64,000 bases of DNA from Rhodovulum marinum (GTDB lineage: Bacteria > Pseudomonadota > Alphaproteobacteria > Rhodobacterales > Rhodobacteraceae). The translations under genes were made by a program, and so were the position numbers. The stretch spans positions 52,466 to 116,465 of the forward strand of contig NZ_SLXP01000001.1 of assembly GCF_004343075.1 (NCBI RefSeq), given 5' to 3'. Positions within the stretch are counted from its first letter, which is position 1; every line of letters starts with the position of its first letter. The notes under the pieces were generated by a model that did no database searches, was not told the origin of the DNA, and worked only from the letters and a program-made list of their open reading frames with translations. Positions 1 to 8,177 of the stretch are shown piece by piece.

Positions 1-910
1 CCGCCCAGACCCCGGCCCAGGCCCGCGCCACCGACCACGGGTTGTATCCGCCGCCGCCCAGAACGAGATAGCGGGGGCTGAGCGGCCTGAGCGCCGCGAC
101 CACCTCCCACAGCGCATTGTTCGAAAGAGACAAGCGCGACAGCGGGTCTTCCGCGACCGCGTCGGCCCCGCATTGCAGCACGATCGCGCCGGGCGCATGG
201 GCGGCCACGCGGGGCAGGATCAGCCGGTCGCGGATCGCGGCCATTTCGGTATCGTTCAGCCCGCGCGGGACGGGCAGGTTGAACAGGTTGCCCGCGCCCA
301 CCTCTGGCAGCGCGCCGGTAAAGGGCCAGCGGCGCTCCTCGTGGACCGAGATCATCAGGATATCGGGATCGTCGCGAAACGCCGTCTCGACCCCGTCGGG
401 GTGGTGGGCGTCGATATCGACATAGGCGATGCGCGACACGCCCGCGCGGCGCAGCGACAGGATCGCCAGCACCGGGTCGTTGAGATAGCAGAACCCGTTC
501 GCGCGCGCCCGCAGCCCGTGATGGGTGCCGCCCGCCGGATGGTGGATCACCCCGCCGCTCCTCAGCAATTCGCCCGCCAGGAGCGACCCGCCCGCCCCGG
601 TGGCGGGGCGGCGGAACATCTCGGGGAAGACCGGGTTGGCGGGGGTGCCAAGGCCGAAGCGGTCACGCTCGGCCTCGGTGACATGCTGCCGCGCCTCGGC
701 GCGTTCCAGGGCGGCCAGGTAATCGGGGTCGTGCCAAATGGTCAGCGCGGCGGGCTTGGCGCGGGGCGACGCGCGGTATTGTGACGCGGGCAGCCAGCCC
801 AGCGCGCGGACAAGGTCGATCACCGTCGAAACCCGGGGAATCGCCAGCGGGTGCCCCGCGCCGTAGGACGAGCCGCGATAGATTCCCGCGCCCAGGAAAA
901 GCGGCGTCAC
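1..910 (-). CDS. Histone deacetylase/AcuC-family deacetylase (3' end outside window)
   Basis: Zn-dependent deacetylase of the class I HDAC / AcuC / acetylpolyamine amidohydrolase superfamily. It should remove acetyl groups from lysines or small amines in the cytoplasm. I translated it by hand from a GTG at 908-910. The ~303 visible residues contain the catalytic histidine pair in a GGTHHG motif (about 128-132), the metal-binding DIDAHH (165-170), QCGAD (246-250) and GGGGYN with the transition-state Tyr near 289, so the active site looks intact. The canonical DAHHGDG is DAHHPDG here. The GTG overlaps the TGA of the upstream glutathione peroxidase (GTGA, 4 bp), which indicates translational coupling and supports this start. 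The C-terminus lies beyond the left edge. The substrate cannot be told from sequence. Confidence 0.85.
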   Translation of the reverse strand, partial: MTPLFLGAGIYRGSSYGAGHPLAIPRVSTVIDLVRALGWLPASQYRASPRAKPAALTIWHDPDYLAALERAEARQHVTEAERDRFGLGTPANPVFPEMFRRPATGAGGSLLAGELLRSGGVIHHPAGGTHHGLRARANGFCYLNDPVLAILSLRRAGVSRIAYVDIDAHHPDGVETAFRDDPDILMISVHEERRWPFTGALPEVGAGNLFNLPVPRGLNDTEMAAIRDRLILPRVAAHAPGAIVLQCGADAVAEDPLSRLSLSNNALWEVVAALRPLSPRYLVLGGGGYNPWSVARAWAGVWA

Positions 911-1443
911 TGCGCCAGCAGCGCCTCGATCCGGCGGGTCAGCTTGGGCGCGGTGGGTTTCGTGAACGACCCCCAGGTCGCCACCACCGCGCCGTCGGGG
1001 CCCAGAAGCACCTTGTTGAAGTTCCAGCCCGGGGTGAACCCCGCCTCGGCCGCGAGCCATTTGTAGAACGGGTGCGCGTTCTTGCCCTTGACGTGGGTGA
1101 TCTCGGTCATCGGCAGGGTCAGGCCGAAATTCACGTCGCAGAATTCCTTGACCTTCTCTTCGCTGGCCAGTTCCTGGTTGAAATCGTCCGAGGGCACGGC
1201 CAGCACCACCAGCCCGCGCGGGCCATAGCGGTCGTGCAGTTTCTGCAGCCCCTCGTACTGGCCGGTGAACCCGCATTGCGAGGCGGTGTTGACCACCAGG
1301 ACCGGCTGGCCCCGGAACGCGTCCAGCGAAATCTGGCCCCCGTCGATGGAGGCAAAGCTGAACCCCTGCGCCGCCTGCGCGCTGGGGGCGGCGGCGGTCA
1401 CGGCGGCGGACAAAAGGGCGGCAAACAGGCGCATGCGGGTCAT
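907..1443 (-). CDS. Glutathione peroxidase, exported
   Basis: Thiol peroxidase of the glutathione peroxidase family, reducing H2O2 or lipid hydroperoxides with glutathione or thioredoxin. The start at 1443 gives 178 residues. Residues 1-24 form a signal peptide (basic MTRMR, hydrophobic core, SAQA cleavage motif), so a periplasmic location is expected. The peroxidatic cysteine is Cys57 in NTASQCGFT (cysteine, not selenocysteine). The Gln of the triad is near 90 (DDFNQE) and the Trp near 140 (GWNFNK). Reading upstream past this start gives only junk from the divergent promoter region. It overlaps the downstream HDAC-like gene by 4 bp and is divergent from the DUF1178 gene. Confidence 0.93.
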   Translation of the reverse strand: MTRMRLFAALLSAAVTAAAPSAQAAQGFSFASIDGGQISLDAFRGQPVLVVNTASQCGFTGQYEGLQKLHDRYGPRGLVVLAVPSDDFNQELASEEKVKEFCDVNFGLTLPMTEITHVKGKNAHPFYKWLAAEAGFTPGWNFNKVLLGPDGAVVATWGSFTKPTAPKLTRRIEALLAQ

Positions 1444-1571
1444 CCTGTGGGCAAATGCGAACTGGGATTGACGTATCGCGGCGCGATGCAGGGTCAAGCG
1501 CGGCCATGGCGTTGCATTCCCCCACGCAACGGTTATCTGTCGGCGGAACGTTTCCGTGCTAGGGTTCGGAC

Positions 1572-2006
1572 ATGATCCGCTACGCGCTGAGCTGCGCCGA
1601 GGGCCACCGTTTCGAAAGCTGGTTCCAGTCGGCCGACGCCTTTGACAGCCTGCAGGCCGCGGGCATGGTGACCTGCGCCGTCTGCGGCGGCACGCAGGTC
1701 GAGAAAAGCCTGATGGCACCCCGCATCGGCGGCGACGCCGCCCCCGCCGAAGACCGCCCCGACCGGCCCCTGTCGAAACCCGCCACCCCCGCCGAACAGG
1801 CGATGGCCGAGCTGAAGCGCAAGATCGAGGCCGAGTCGGATTACGTGGGCCTGCGCTTTGCCCAGGAGGCGCGCGAGATGCACGCGGGGCTGGCCCCGCG
1901 CCGCGCCATCCATGGCGAGGCCAAGCTGGACGAGGCGAAGAAGCTGATCGAGGAGGGCGTGCCGATCGCCCCCCTGCCCTTCACCCCCGGACGCAAGACC
2001 AACTGA
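1572..2006 (+). CDS. DUF1178 family protein
   Basis: A 144-residue protein of the DUF1178 family, widespread in alphaproteobacteria and of unknown function. Its N-terminus has the family hallmark: a Cys near residue 8 followed by GHxFE, then a CxxC pair at 35/38 in VTCAVCGG, resembling a small zinc ribbon. The rest is charged and helical with no membrane segment. It lies 12 bp upstream of an SDR gene on the same strand and is probably cotranscribed with it. Family membership is clear; no function should be inferred. Confidence 0.9.
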   Translation: MIRYALSCAEGHRFESWFQSADAFDSLQAAGMVTCAVCGGTQVEKSLMAPRIGGDAAPAEDRPDRPLSKPATPAEQAMAELKRKIEAESDYVGLRFAQEAREMHAGLAPRRAIHGEAKLDEAKKLIEEGVPIAPLPFTPGRKTN

Positions 2007-2018
2007 AGGACCGCCGCC

Positions 2019-2684
2019 ATGACCCCGCTGATCACCGGCGCCAATCGCGGCATCGGGCTGCGCCTGTTGCAGGACTATGCCGCCGAGGGGATGTCCCCCA
2101 TCGGCACCACGCGGGCCGACGACGCCCCCCGCATCGAGGGCGCCCGCTGGGAGGCGCTGGACGTCACCGACCGCAAGCAGCACGAGGCGCTGGCCGCGCG
2201 GCTGGCCGGCCAGCCCATCGACCTGCTGGTCTGCAACGCGGGCCAGTACCTGGACAAGCACGAGGCGCTGGAAACCGGCTATCCGCCCGCGATGTGGGCG
2301 CAGATGTTCGCCGCCAACGTCACCGGCGTGTTCCTGACGGTGCAGGCGCTGTTGCCGCTGTTGCGCCGGGCCGACGCGCCGAAGGTGGCGATCATCGCGT
2401 CCACCATGGGATCGAGCGAACGCGCGCCGGGCGGGTCGTATATCTATCGCGCGTCCAAGGCGGCGGCGCTGAACCTGGGCCGCAACCTGGCCGTCGACCT
2501 GAAACCGATGGGCATCGCGGTGGGCATCTATCACCCCGGCTGGGTGCGCACCGACATGGGCGGGGCGGCGGCCGATATCGACGTGGCCGAGGCCAGCGCG
2601 GGCCTGCGCGCGCGGTTCGCCGCGCTGGATCTGGACGGCACCGGTTGTTTCGAAACCTGGAACGGCCAGCCGCTGCCCTATTGA
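2019..2684 (+). CDS. Short-chain dehydrogenase/reductase
   Basis: Classical SDR oxidoreductase of 221 residues with a Rossmann fold. The nucleotide-binding motif TGANRGIG is at 6-13, the structural CNAG at 72-75, and the catalytic Y143-x3-K147 sits in YRASK. An Arg follows the second glycine-rich position and TTR follows beta-2, which suggests NADP(H), but this is a weak inference. The protein is short for the family and its C-terminus is compact. It follows the DUF1178 gene closely and precedes lysC by 57 bp. Substrate unknown. Confidence 0.88.
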   Translation: MTPLITGANRGIGLRLLQDYAAEGMSPIGTTRADDAPRIEGARWEALDVTDRKQHEALAARLAGQPIDLLVCNAGQYLDKHEALETGYPPAMWAQMFAANVTGVFLTVQALLPLLRRADAPKVAIIASTMGSSERAPGGSYIYRASKAAALNLGRNLAVDLKPMGIAVGIYHPGWVRTDMGGAAADIDVAEASAGLRARFAALDLDGTGCFETWNGQPLPY

Positions 2685-2741
2685 TCTTGTCCGCGCCGCG
2701 GCCTAGAGGGGCGCGGAACCAGTCGGGGCGGAAAGGCCGGC

Positions 2742-3980
2742 ATGTCAGTTCTCGTGATGAAATTCGGCGGCACCTCGGTGGGCGACCTGGCGCGGATCAG
2801 GAACGCCGCCGAGAAGGTCAAGCGCGAGGTCGAGCGCGGCCATGACGTGATCGTCATCGTGTCGGCCATGTCGGGCAAGACCAACGAACTGGTCGGCTGG
2901 GTCGAGGAAACCTCGCCCCTGTTCGATGCGCGCGAATACGACGCGGTGGTCAGTTCCGGCGAGAACGTGACCGCGGGGCTGATGGCGCTGACCCTGCAGG
3001 AAATGGATATCCCCGCGCGCAGCTGGCAGGGCTGGCAGGTGCCGGTGCAGACGACCTCCGCCCATTCGGCGGCCCGGATCGAGGACATCCCGCGCACCAA
3101 TATCGACCAGAAATTCGCCGAGGGCATGAAGGTGGCCGTCGTGGCCGGGTTCCAGGGCATCAGTCCCGAGGGCCGGATCACCACGCTGGGCCGGGGTGGG
3201 TCGGACACCACCGCCGTGGCCTTTGCCGCGGCCTTCGGCGCGGTGCGCTGCGACATCTATACCGATGTGGACGGGGTCTATACCACCGACCCGCGGATCG
3301 AGGACAAGGCGCGCAAGCTGGACAAGATCGCCTTCGAGGAGATGCTGGAACTGGCCAGCCTGGGCGCCAAGGTGCTGCAGACCCGGTCGGTCGAACTGGC
3401 GATGCGCTACAAGGTCAAGCTGCGGGTTCTGTCCAGCTTTGAAGATACCGACGACAATTCCGGCACGCTCGTCTGCGACGAGGAGGAAATCATGGAACAG
3501 AATGTGGTCTCGGGTGTCGCCTATCAGCGCGACGAGGCGAAGATGACGCTGATCTCGGTCGCCGACCGCCCCGGCATCGCGGCCGCCATTTTCGGCCCGC
3601 TGGCCCGCGCCGGCGTCAATGTCGACATGATCGTGCAGAACATTTCCGAAGAGGGCCGGACGGACATGACGTTTTCCTGCCCGGTCAACCAGGTGGCCCG
3701 CGCGAAGGACGCCATGGACAAGGCCAAGGAAAGCGGCGAGATCAATTTCCACGACCTGGTGGCCGATACCGACGTAGCCAAGGTTTCGGTCGTCGGCATC
3801 GGCATGCGCAGCCACGCGGGCGTCGCCTCGCGCATGTTCGATGCGCTCGCCGCCGAAGGGATAAACATCAAGGTCATCACAACCTCCGAGATAAAGATTT
3901 CGGTCCTTATCGACCGGAAATATATGGAACTTGCCGTGCAAGCCCTCCATGATGCGTTCGGATTGGACAGCGCAGCCTGA
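2742..3980 (+). CDS. lysC: Aspartate kinase
   Basis: Catalyses ATP-dependent phosphorylation of aspartate, the first step to lysine, threonine, methionine and diaminopimelate. The 412 residues match a monofunctional class II aspartokinase: an N-terminal amino-acid kinase domain with KFGGTSVGD at 7-15, SSGENVTAG in the substrate region and LGRGGSDTTAV in the nucleotide region, then two C-terminal ACT domains (about 265-410, one with ISVADRPGIAA and one with KVSVVGIGM). The ACT pair predicts feedback control by lysine and/or threonine. No internal start was preferred for a free beta subunit, although ATG codons exist near the ACT junction. The gene is 11 bp upstream of ptsP. Confidence 0.96.
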   Translation: MSVLVMKFGGTSVGDLARIRNAAEKVKREVERGHDVIVIVSAMSGKTNELVGWVEETSPLFDAREYDAVVSSGENVTAGLMALTLQEMDIPARSWQGWQVPVQTTSAHSAARIEDIPRTNIDQKFAEGMKVAVVAGFQGISPEGRITTLGRGGSDTTAVAFAAAFGAVRCDIYTDVDGVYTTDPRIEDKARKLDKIAFEEMLELASLGAKVLQTRSVELAMRYKVKLRVLSSFEDTDDNSGTLVCDEEEIMEQNVVSGVAYQRDEAKMTLISVADRPGIAAAIFGPLARAGVNVDMIVQNISEEGRTDMTFSCPVNQVARAKDAMDKAKESGEINFHDLVADTDVAKVSVVGIGMRSHAGVASRMFDALAAEGINIKVITTSEIKISVLIDRKYMELAVQALHDAFGLDSAA

Positions 3981-3991
3981 CGCGGGGGCAG

Positions 3992-6238
3992 ATGCCCGAA
4001 CAAACCGACAGTGCCAGCCGCAGGCTGCTCGGCCGCCTGCGCGAGGCCCTCGCCGAGCCGGGCGCGGGCCAGGAACGGCTTGACCGGATCACCACGATCA
4101 TCGCCGCGCAGATGGGCACCGACGTGTGTTCCATCTACCTGTTCCGCGACCCCGACACGCTGGAGCTGTGCGCGACCGAGGGGCTGAAGCCGGAATCGGT
4201 GCACCAGACGCGCCTGCGGGTCGGCGAGGGGCTGGTGGGCCGGGTGGCCAAGACCGCGCGCCCGATCAACACCGGCAACGCGCCCCAGGAACGCGGGTTC
4301 CGCTATATGCCCGAGACGGGGGAGGAAATCTTCTCGTCCTTCCTGGGCGTGCCGATCCAGCGGCTGGGCGAACGGCTGGGGGTGCTGGTCGTCCAGTCCA
4401 AGGAAGGGCGGCAGTATTCCGAGGACGAGGTCTATGCCCTGGAAGTCGTCGCCATGGTGCTGGCCGAGATGACGGAACTGGGCGCCTTCGTCGGCGAGGG
4501 CGATGCGCTGGCCGCGCTGCACCAGCGCCCGGTGATGCTGCAGGGCACGGTGGGGCAAGAGGGCGTGGCGGTCGGCCATGTCTGGCTGCACGAACCGCGC
4601 GTGGTCATCACCAACCCCATCGCCAACGACCCCGAAACCGAACTGGCCCGGCTGAACGAGGCGGTGGACCGGCTGCGCGTCACCGTCGACGAGATGCTGA
4701 ACTCGGCCAATAACGGCGACAAGGACCAGCTGCAGGTGCTGGAAGCCTATCGAATGTTCGCCAATTCCCGCGGCTGGAAGCGGCGGATGGAAGAGGACAT
4801 CGCCCGCGGCCTGTCGGCCGAGGCGGCGGTGGAAAAGGAACAATCCGCTGCCCGCGCCCGGATGCAGACCGTGCCCGACCCGTACCTGCGCGAACGGCTG
4901 CACGACCTGGACGATTTGTCGAACCGGCTGTTGCGCATCCTGACCGGCCAGGGCGACAAGACCGGCGCGGAACGCCCCGCCGACCCGATCCTGATCGCGC
5001 GCAATATCGGGCCCGGGGAATTGCTGGATTACGGGCGATCCCTGCGCGGCATCGTGCTGGAGGAGGGGTCGGTCGGCAGCCATGCCGCGATCGTGGCCCG
5101 CGCGCTGGCGATCCCGCTGATCATCCATGCCGGCCGCATCACCACCGAGGCGCTGAACGGCGACCCGATCCTGGTGGACGGCGAACAGGGCATCGTGCAC
5201 CTGCGCCCCGAGGAAACCGTCGCCGCCGCCTTTGCCGACAAGATCGCGATGCAGGCCAAGGCGCAGAAACGCTATGCCGCGATCCGCAAGGAACCCGCGC
5301 GGACGCTGTGCGGCAACCGCATCGCGCTGACCATGAACGCGGGGCTGATGGCCGACCTGCCCTCGCTGCACAGTTCGGGGGCCGAGGGCGTGGGCCTGTT
5401 CCGCACCGAGCTGCAATTCCTGGTGCGGTCCAAGGTGCCTCGCCGCAGCGAGCTGGCCGCGCTGTATGCGCGCGTCATCGAGGCGGCCAAGGGCCAGCGG
5501 GTGGCGTTCCGCACCCTCGATATCGGGTCCGACAAGGTCCTGTCCTACATGAAACCGCAGGAGGAGCCGAACCCGGCGATGGGCTGGCGCGCGATCCGTG
5601 TGGGGCTGGACCGCCCCGGCATGATGCGGATGCAGTTGCAGGCGCTGATCCGGGCGGCGAACGGGCGGCCCCTGACGGTGATGTTCCCGCTGATCGCCCA
5701 GCTGGACGAGTTCCGCGCCGCGCGCGACCACCTGCTGCGCGAGTTGGAGCGCGAGGAACGGCTGGGCCGCCCCCTGCCGGAAAAGGTCGAGATCGGCGCC
5801 ATGGTGGAAACGCCCAGCATGGCCTTTGCGCCGCGCCAGTTCTACGAGATGGCCGATTTCATCTCGATCGGCGGCAACGACCTGAAACAGTTCTTTTTCG
5901 CGGCCGACCGTGAAAACGAACGCGTCCGGCGGCGTTACGACACGCTGAACGTCAGTTTCCTGACCTTCCTGGAACAGATCGTGAAACGCTGCGAGGATAC
6001 CGGCACGCCCCTGTCGTTCTGCGGCGAGGATGCCGGCCGCCCGGTCGAGGCGCTGTGTTTCGCGGCCATCGGGTTCCGGGCGCTGTCGATGCGGCCGGCG
6101 TCCATCGGGCCGGTCAAGCACATGCTGCGCAAGTCGGACCTGGCCGAGGCGCGCGCGGTGATCGACGCGGCACGTGCCAGCGGCGCGCAATCGGTGCGGC
6201 CCGCGGTGATGGACTGGCTGCGGCGCCGGGGCGAATAG
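3992..6238 (+). CDS. ptsP: Phosphoenolpyruvate--protein phosphotransferase PtsP (EI-Ntr)
   Basis: Enzyme I of the nitrogen-related PTS. It takes phosphate from PEP and passes it to NPr and then EIIA-Ntr, a regulatory relay and not a sugar uptake route. The 748 residues run: N-terminal GAF sensor domain (about 1-165), the EI N-domain, the swivelling phosphohistidine domain with the His in GSVGSHAAIVARA, and a C-terminal TIM-barrel PEP-binding domain with SIGGNDLKQFF and the catalytic Cys in LSFCGEDAG. It follows lysC by 11 bp, a common pairing in Rhodobacterales. Its TAG stop lies 4 bp from the stop of the convergent MFS gene, and the two ends form the palindrome GAATAG-CCCG-CTATTC. Confidence 0.95.
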   Translation: MPEQTDSASRRLLGRLREALAEPGAGQERLDRITTIIAAQMGTDVCSIYLFRDPDTLELCATEGLKPESVHQTRLRVGEGLVGRVAKTARPINTGNAPQERGFRYMPETGEEIFSSFLGVPIQRLGERLGVLVVQSKEGRQYSEDEVYALEVVAMVLAEMTELGAFVGEGDALAALHQRPVMLQGTVGQEGVAVGHVWLHEPRVVITNPIANDPETELARLNEAVDRLRVTVDEMLNSANNGDKDQLQVLEAYRMFANSRGWKRRMEEDIARGLSAEAAVEKEQSAARARMQTVPDPYLRERLHDLDDLSNRLLRILTGQGDKTGAERPADPILIARNIGPGELLDYGRSLRGIVLEEGSVGSHAAIVARALAIPLIIHAGRITTEALNGDPILVDGEQGIVHLRPEETVAAAFADKIAMQAKAQKRYAAIRKEPARTLCGNRIALTMNAGLMADLPSLHSSGAEGVGLFRTELQFLVRSKVPRRSELAALYARVIEAAKGQRVAFRTLDIGSDKVLSYMKPQEEPNPAMGWRAIRVGLDRPGMMRMQLQALIRAANGRPLTVMFPLIAQLDEFRAARDHLLRELEREERLGRPLPEKVEIGAMVETPSMAFAPRQFYEMADFISIGGNDLKQFFFAADRENERVRRRYDTLNVSFLTFLEQIVKRCEDTGTPLSFCGEDAGRPVEALCFAAIGFRALSMRPASIGPVKHMLRKSDLAEARAVIDAARASGAQSVRPAVMDWLRRRGE

Positions 6239-6242
6239 CCCG

Positions 6243-7484
6243 CTATTCCGCGGGCGTGGCGATCAGCCCGGAAAAGATCGTTTCGTTGCCCGGTTCGGGG
6301 TGGCGCGGGATCATCAGCGCCAGCATCAGCGACAGCCCCGCCATGCCCGCGGCCAGCGCAAACACCCCGCCCGGCGAGGTCACCCACAGATAGCCCAGCG
6401 TGGCGGGCAGGAACACCGCGGCGATGTGGTTGATGGTGAAGGCCACCGCGGCCGTGGGGGCGATGTCGCCCGGGTCCGCGATCTTCTGGAAATAGGTCTT
6501 CAGCGCGAAGGCCAGCGCGAAGAACAGGTGGTCGATGACGTAAAGCGCCGCGGCCAGCGCCACACCCCAGCCGAAATAGTAGATCCCGCCATAGGCCAGG
6601 AACACCGCGATCAGCCCGACATATTCGAAGGCCAGCGCGCGCCGCTCGCCCCATTTCGCCACGGCCCGCCCCATCAGGGGCGCAAAGGCCATGTTCGCGA
6701 GGAAGTTGATCAGGAAAAGCGCCGTGACCTCGTGCACCTCGAAGCCGAACCTTTCCACCATCATGAAGGCCGCGAACACGACGAAAATCTGCCGCCGCGC
6801 GCCCGACATGAACTGAAGCAGGTAATACAGCCAATAGCGCCGCCGCAGGATCAGCCGTTTCACCTGCGGGTTCGGCGCCTCGAACTGGGGATAAGCGAAC
6901 AGGCAGAACAGCGCCACCGCGGCGGTAAAGCCCCCCGCCGCTAGGTAGACGAAGTTGTAGGACAGCTCGAACGCCTTCCACGTCACCACCAACAGGCCAT
7001 AGGCCAGCAGCGACGCCGCCGAGCCGGCGGCGACCAGCCAGCCCAGCGTTTGCGGCGCGCGGTCCTTGTCGATCCATTGCAGTTGCAGCGACTGGTTGAC
7101 CGTCTCGAAATAGTGGAACCCGATCGAACTGATCAGCGTGACCGCCAGCAGACCGCCCAGCGAGGGGAACCACGCGGTGACCGCGGTCGCCACGCCCAGC
7201 ATGACCAGCGAGACGATGCCGAGGATCTGTTCGCGGATGAACAGGATCAGCGCGATCACCCCCACCGCCAGGAAGCCGGGGATTTCCCGAACCGTGTGCA
7301 GCCAGCCGATTTCCACCCCGGTAAAGCCCGCGGCCTCGATGACGAAATTGTTCAACAGCGCCGACCAGGTGGCAAAGGCCACCGGCATGGCAAAGGCCAG
7401 CACGAACAACAGAGACACCGGCCGCCGCCAGAGCGGCAGGGTTTCGGCCTGATCCAGGGCCAGGGGGGCGAAACGGGATTTCAT
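6243..7484 (-). CDS. MFS transporter
   Basis: Major facilitator superfamily permease of 413 residues with about twelve hydrophobic segments in two halves joined by a cytoplasmic loop near residues 200-225 that holds the basic LILRRRYW. No diagnostic substrate motif is visible. It lies 42 bp downstream of the cupin gene on the same strand, so the two are probably one transcription unit. The ligand is unknown. The gene is convergent with ptsP, with only 4 bp between stop codons. Confidence 0.88.
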   Translation of the reverse strand: MKSRFAPLALDQAETLPLWRRPVSLLFVLAFAMPVAFATWSALLNNFVIEAAGFTGVEIGWLHTVREIPGFLAVGVIALILFIREQILGIVSLVMLGVATAVTAWFPSLGGLLAVTLISSIGFHYFETVNQSLQLQWIDKDRAPQTLGWLVAAGSAASLLAYGLLVVTWKAFELSYNFVYLAAGGFTAAVALFCLFAYPQFEAPNPQVKRLILRRRYWLYYLLQFMSGARRQIFVVFAAFMMVERFGFEVHEVTALFLINFLANMAFAPLMGRAVAKWGERRALAFEYVGLIAVFLAYGGIYYFGWGVALAAALYVIDHLFFALAFALKTYFQKIADPGDIAPTAAVAFTINHIAAVFLPATLGYLWVTSPGGVFALAAGMAGLSLMLALMIPRHPEPGNETIFSGLIATPAE

Positions 7485-7526
7485 CGCAGGATCAATAATC
7501 CCGCCCCGCGGCCTTGGCGAGGGAAA

Positions 7527-7949
7527 TCAGCCCGGCTCGGCCGCCGCGCTGAAGCGATACTGGACATCCGCGAACCGGTCGGTCGGAAAGCCATAGGCAA
7601 AGCACAGCCCCTGGGGCCCGGCCAGCACGGAATGTTCCGCATCGGGCGGCAGGTAGATCGCGACGCCGGGGGCGATGTGGTGCGTCTCGCCCTCGACCGT
7701 GACCACCCCGTCGCCGCTGAAGCCCAGGTAGAATTCTGCATGCGCGTGGCGGTGGGCCAGCAGCGTGCCCATCGGCCCGAATTCGGCGAAACCCAGCACG
7801 AAATGCCGCGAGGGCTGGCGGTCGGCGCAGATCAGCGTGCGCCAGGTGACATTGCCGAAGGCCGGGTCGGTGCCGCCCTCGCGTTCAAGGGTGAACCCGT
7901 TGACCGAGAACGCCCGCTCGCGCAGCGTCTCAAGGGGTGTCATGTCCAT
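7527..7949 (-). CDS. Cupin domain protein
   Basis: Small single-domain cupin of 140 residues from the ATG at 7949, chosen because AGGGAGG lies about 10 bp upstream; longer reading frames have no Shine-Dalgarno site. Both cupin motifs are present: HRHAHAEFYLGFSGDG fits HxH(x)3E(x)6G and GVAIYLPPDAEH fits G(x)5Px(x)3H, so a metal-binding beta-barrel is likely. There is no signal peptide or extra domain. Its MFS neighbour suggests a small-molecule enzyme or sensor linked to transport. Several DMSP lyases are small cupins too, but nothing here identifies that activity. Confidence 0.85.
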   Translation of the reverse strand: MDMTPLETLRERAFSVNGFTLEREGGTDPAFGNVTWRTLICADRQPSRHFVLGFAEFGPMGTLLAHRHAHAEFYLGFSGDGVVTVEGETHHIAPGVAIYLPPDAEHSVLAGPQGLCFAYGFPTDRFADVQYRFSAAAEPG

Positions 7950-8105
7950 GTGCCGCGCGCCTCCCTGCCTGGCCTGTCCCTGTTTCGCAGATAGGGCCGC
8001 GCGGCGGGGGCCGTCCCGCCCATGTGCGACCCCGCAAGCGTCGCTTTCGGGCGATCGGACGGGCGCGGCGGGCTGCGACATCCTGTGCCATGGGCGGGGA
8101 CAGGC

Positions 8106-8119
8106 GTGATCTAAATCAA
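8106..8119 (+). promoter_or_regulatory. FNR/FnrL-like binding site upstream of the YeeE/YedE gene
   Basis: GTGAT-CTAA-ATCAA matches the FNR/CRP-type consensus TTGAT-N4-ATCAA at nine of ten fixed positions. It is centred about 65 bp upstream of the sulfur-transporter start. If the site acts at -41.5, transcription would start near 8154, and an A-rich -10-like AAACAT is at about 8143-8148. That geometry fits class II activation under low oxygen. Sequence-only prediction. Confidence 0.5.
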
Positions 8120-8177
8120 GGCGGGTCGGGCGCGATGGCGGGAAACATCGGCGCAGGGAGCACGGGAGACACGCGTC

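Noticed and set aside
6233..6248. GAATAG-CCCG-CTATTC palindrome between ptsP and the MFS gene
   Set aside because: It arises because both genes end in GAA-TAG with 4 bp between; stem of 6 bp is too weak to call a terminator.
7527..7949. DMSP lyase identity for the small cupin
   Set aside because: Only general cupin motifs are seen; there is no specific support for lyase activity, and context gives an MFS transporter only.
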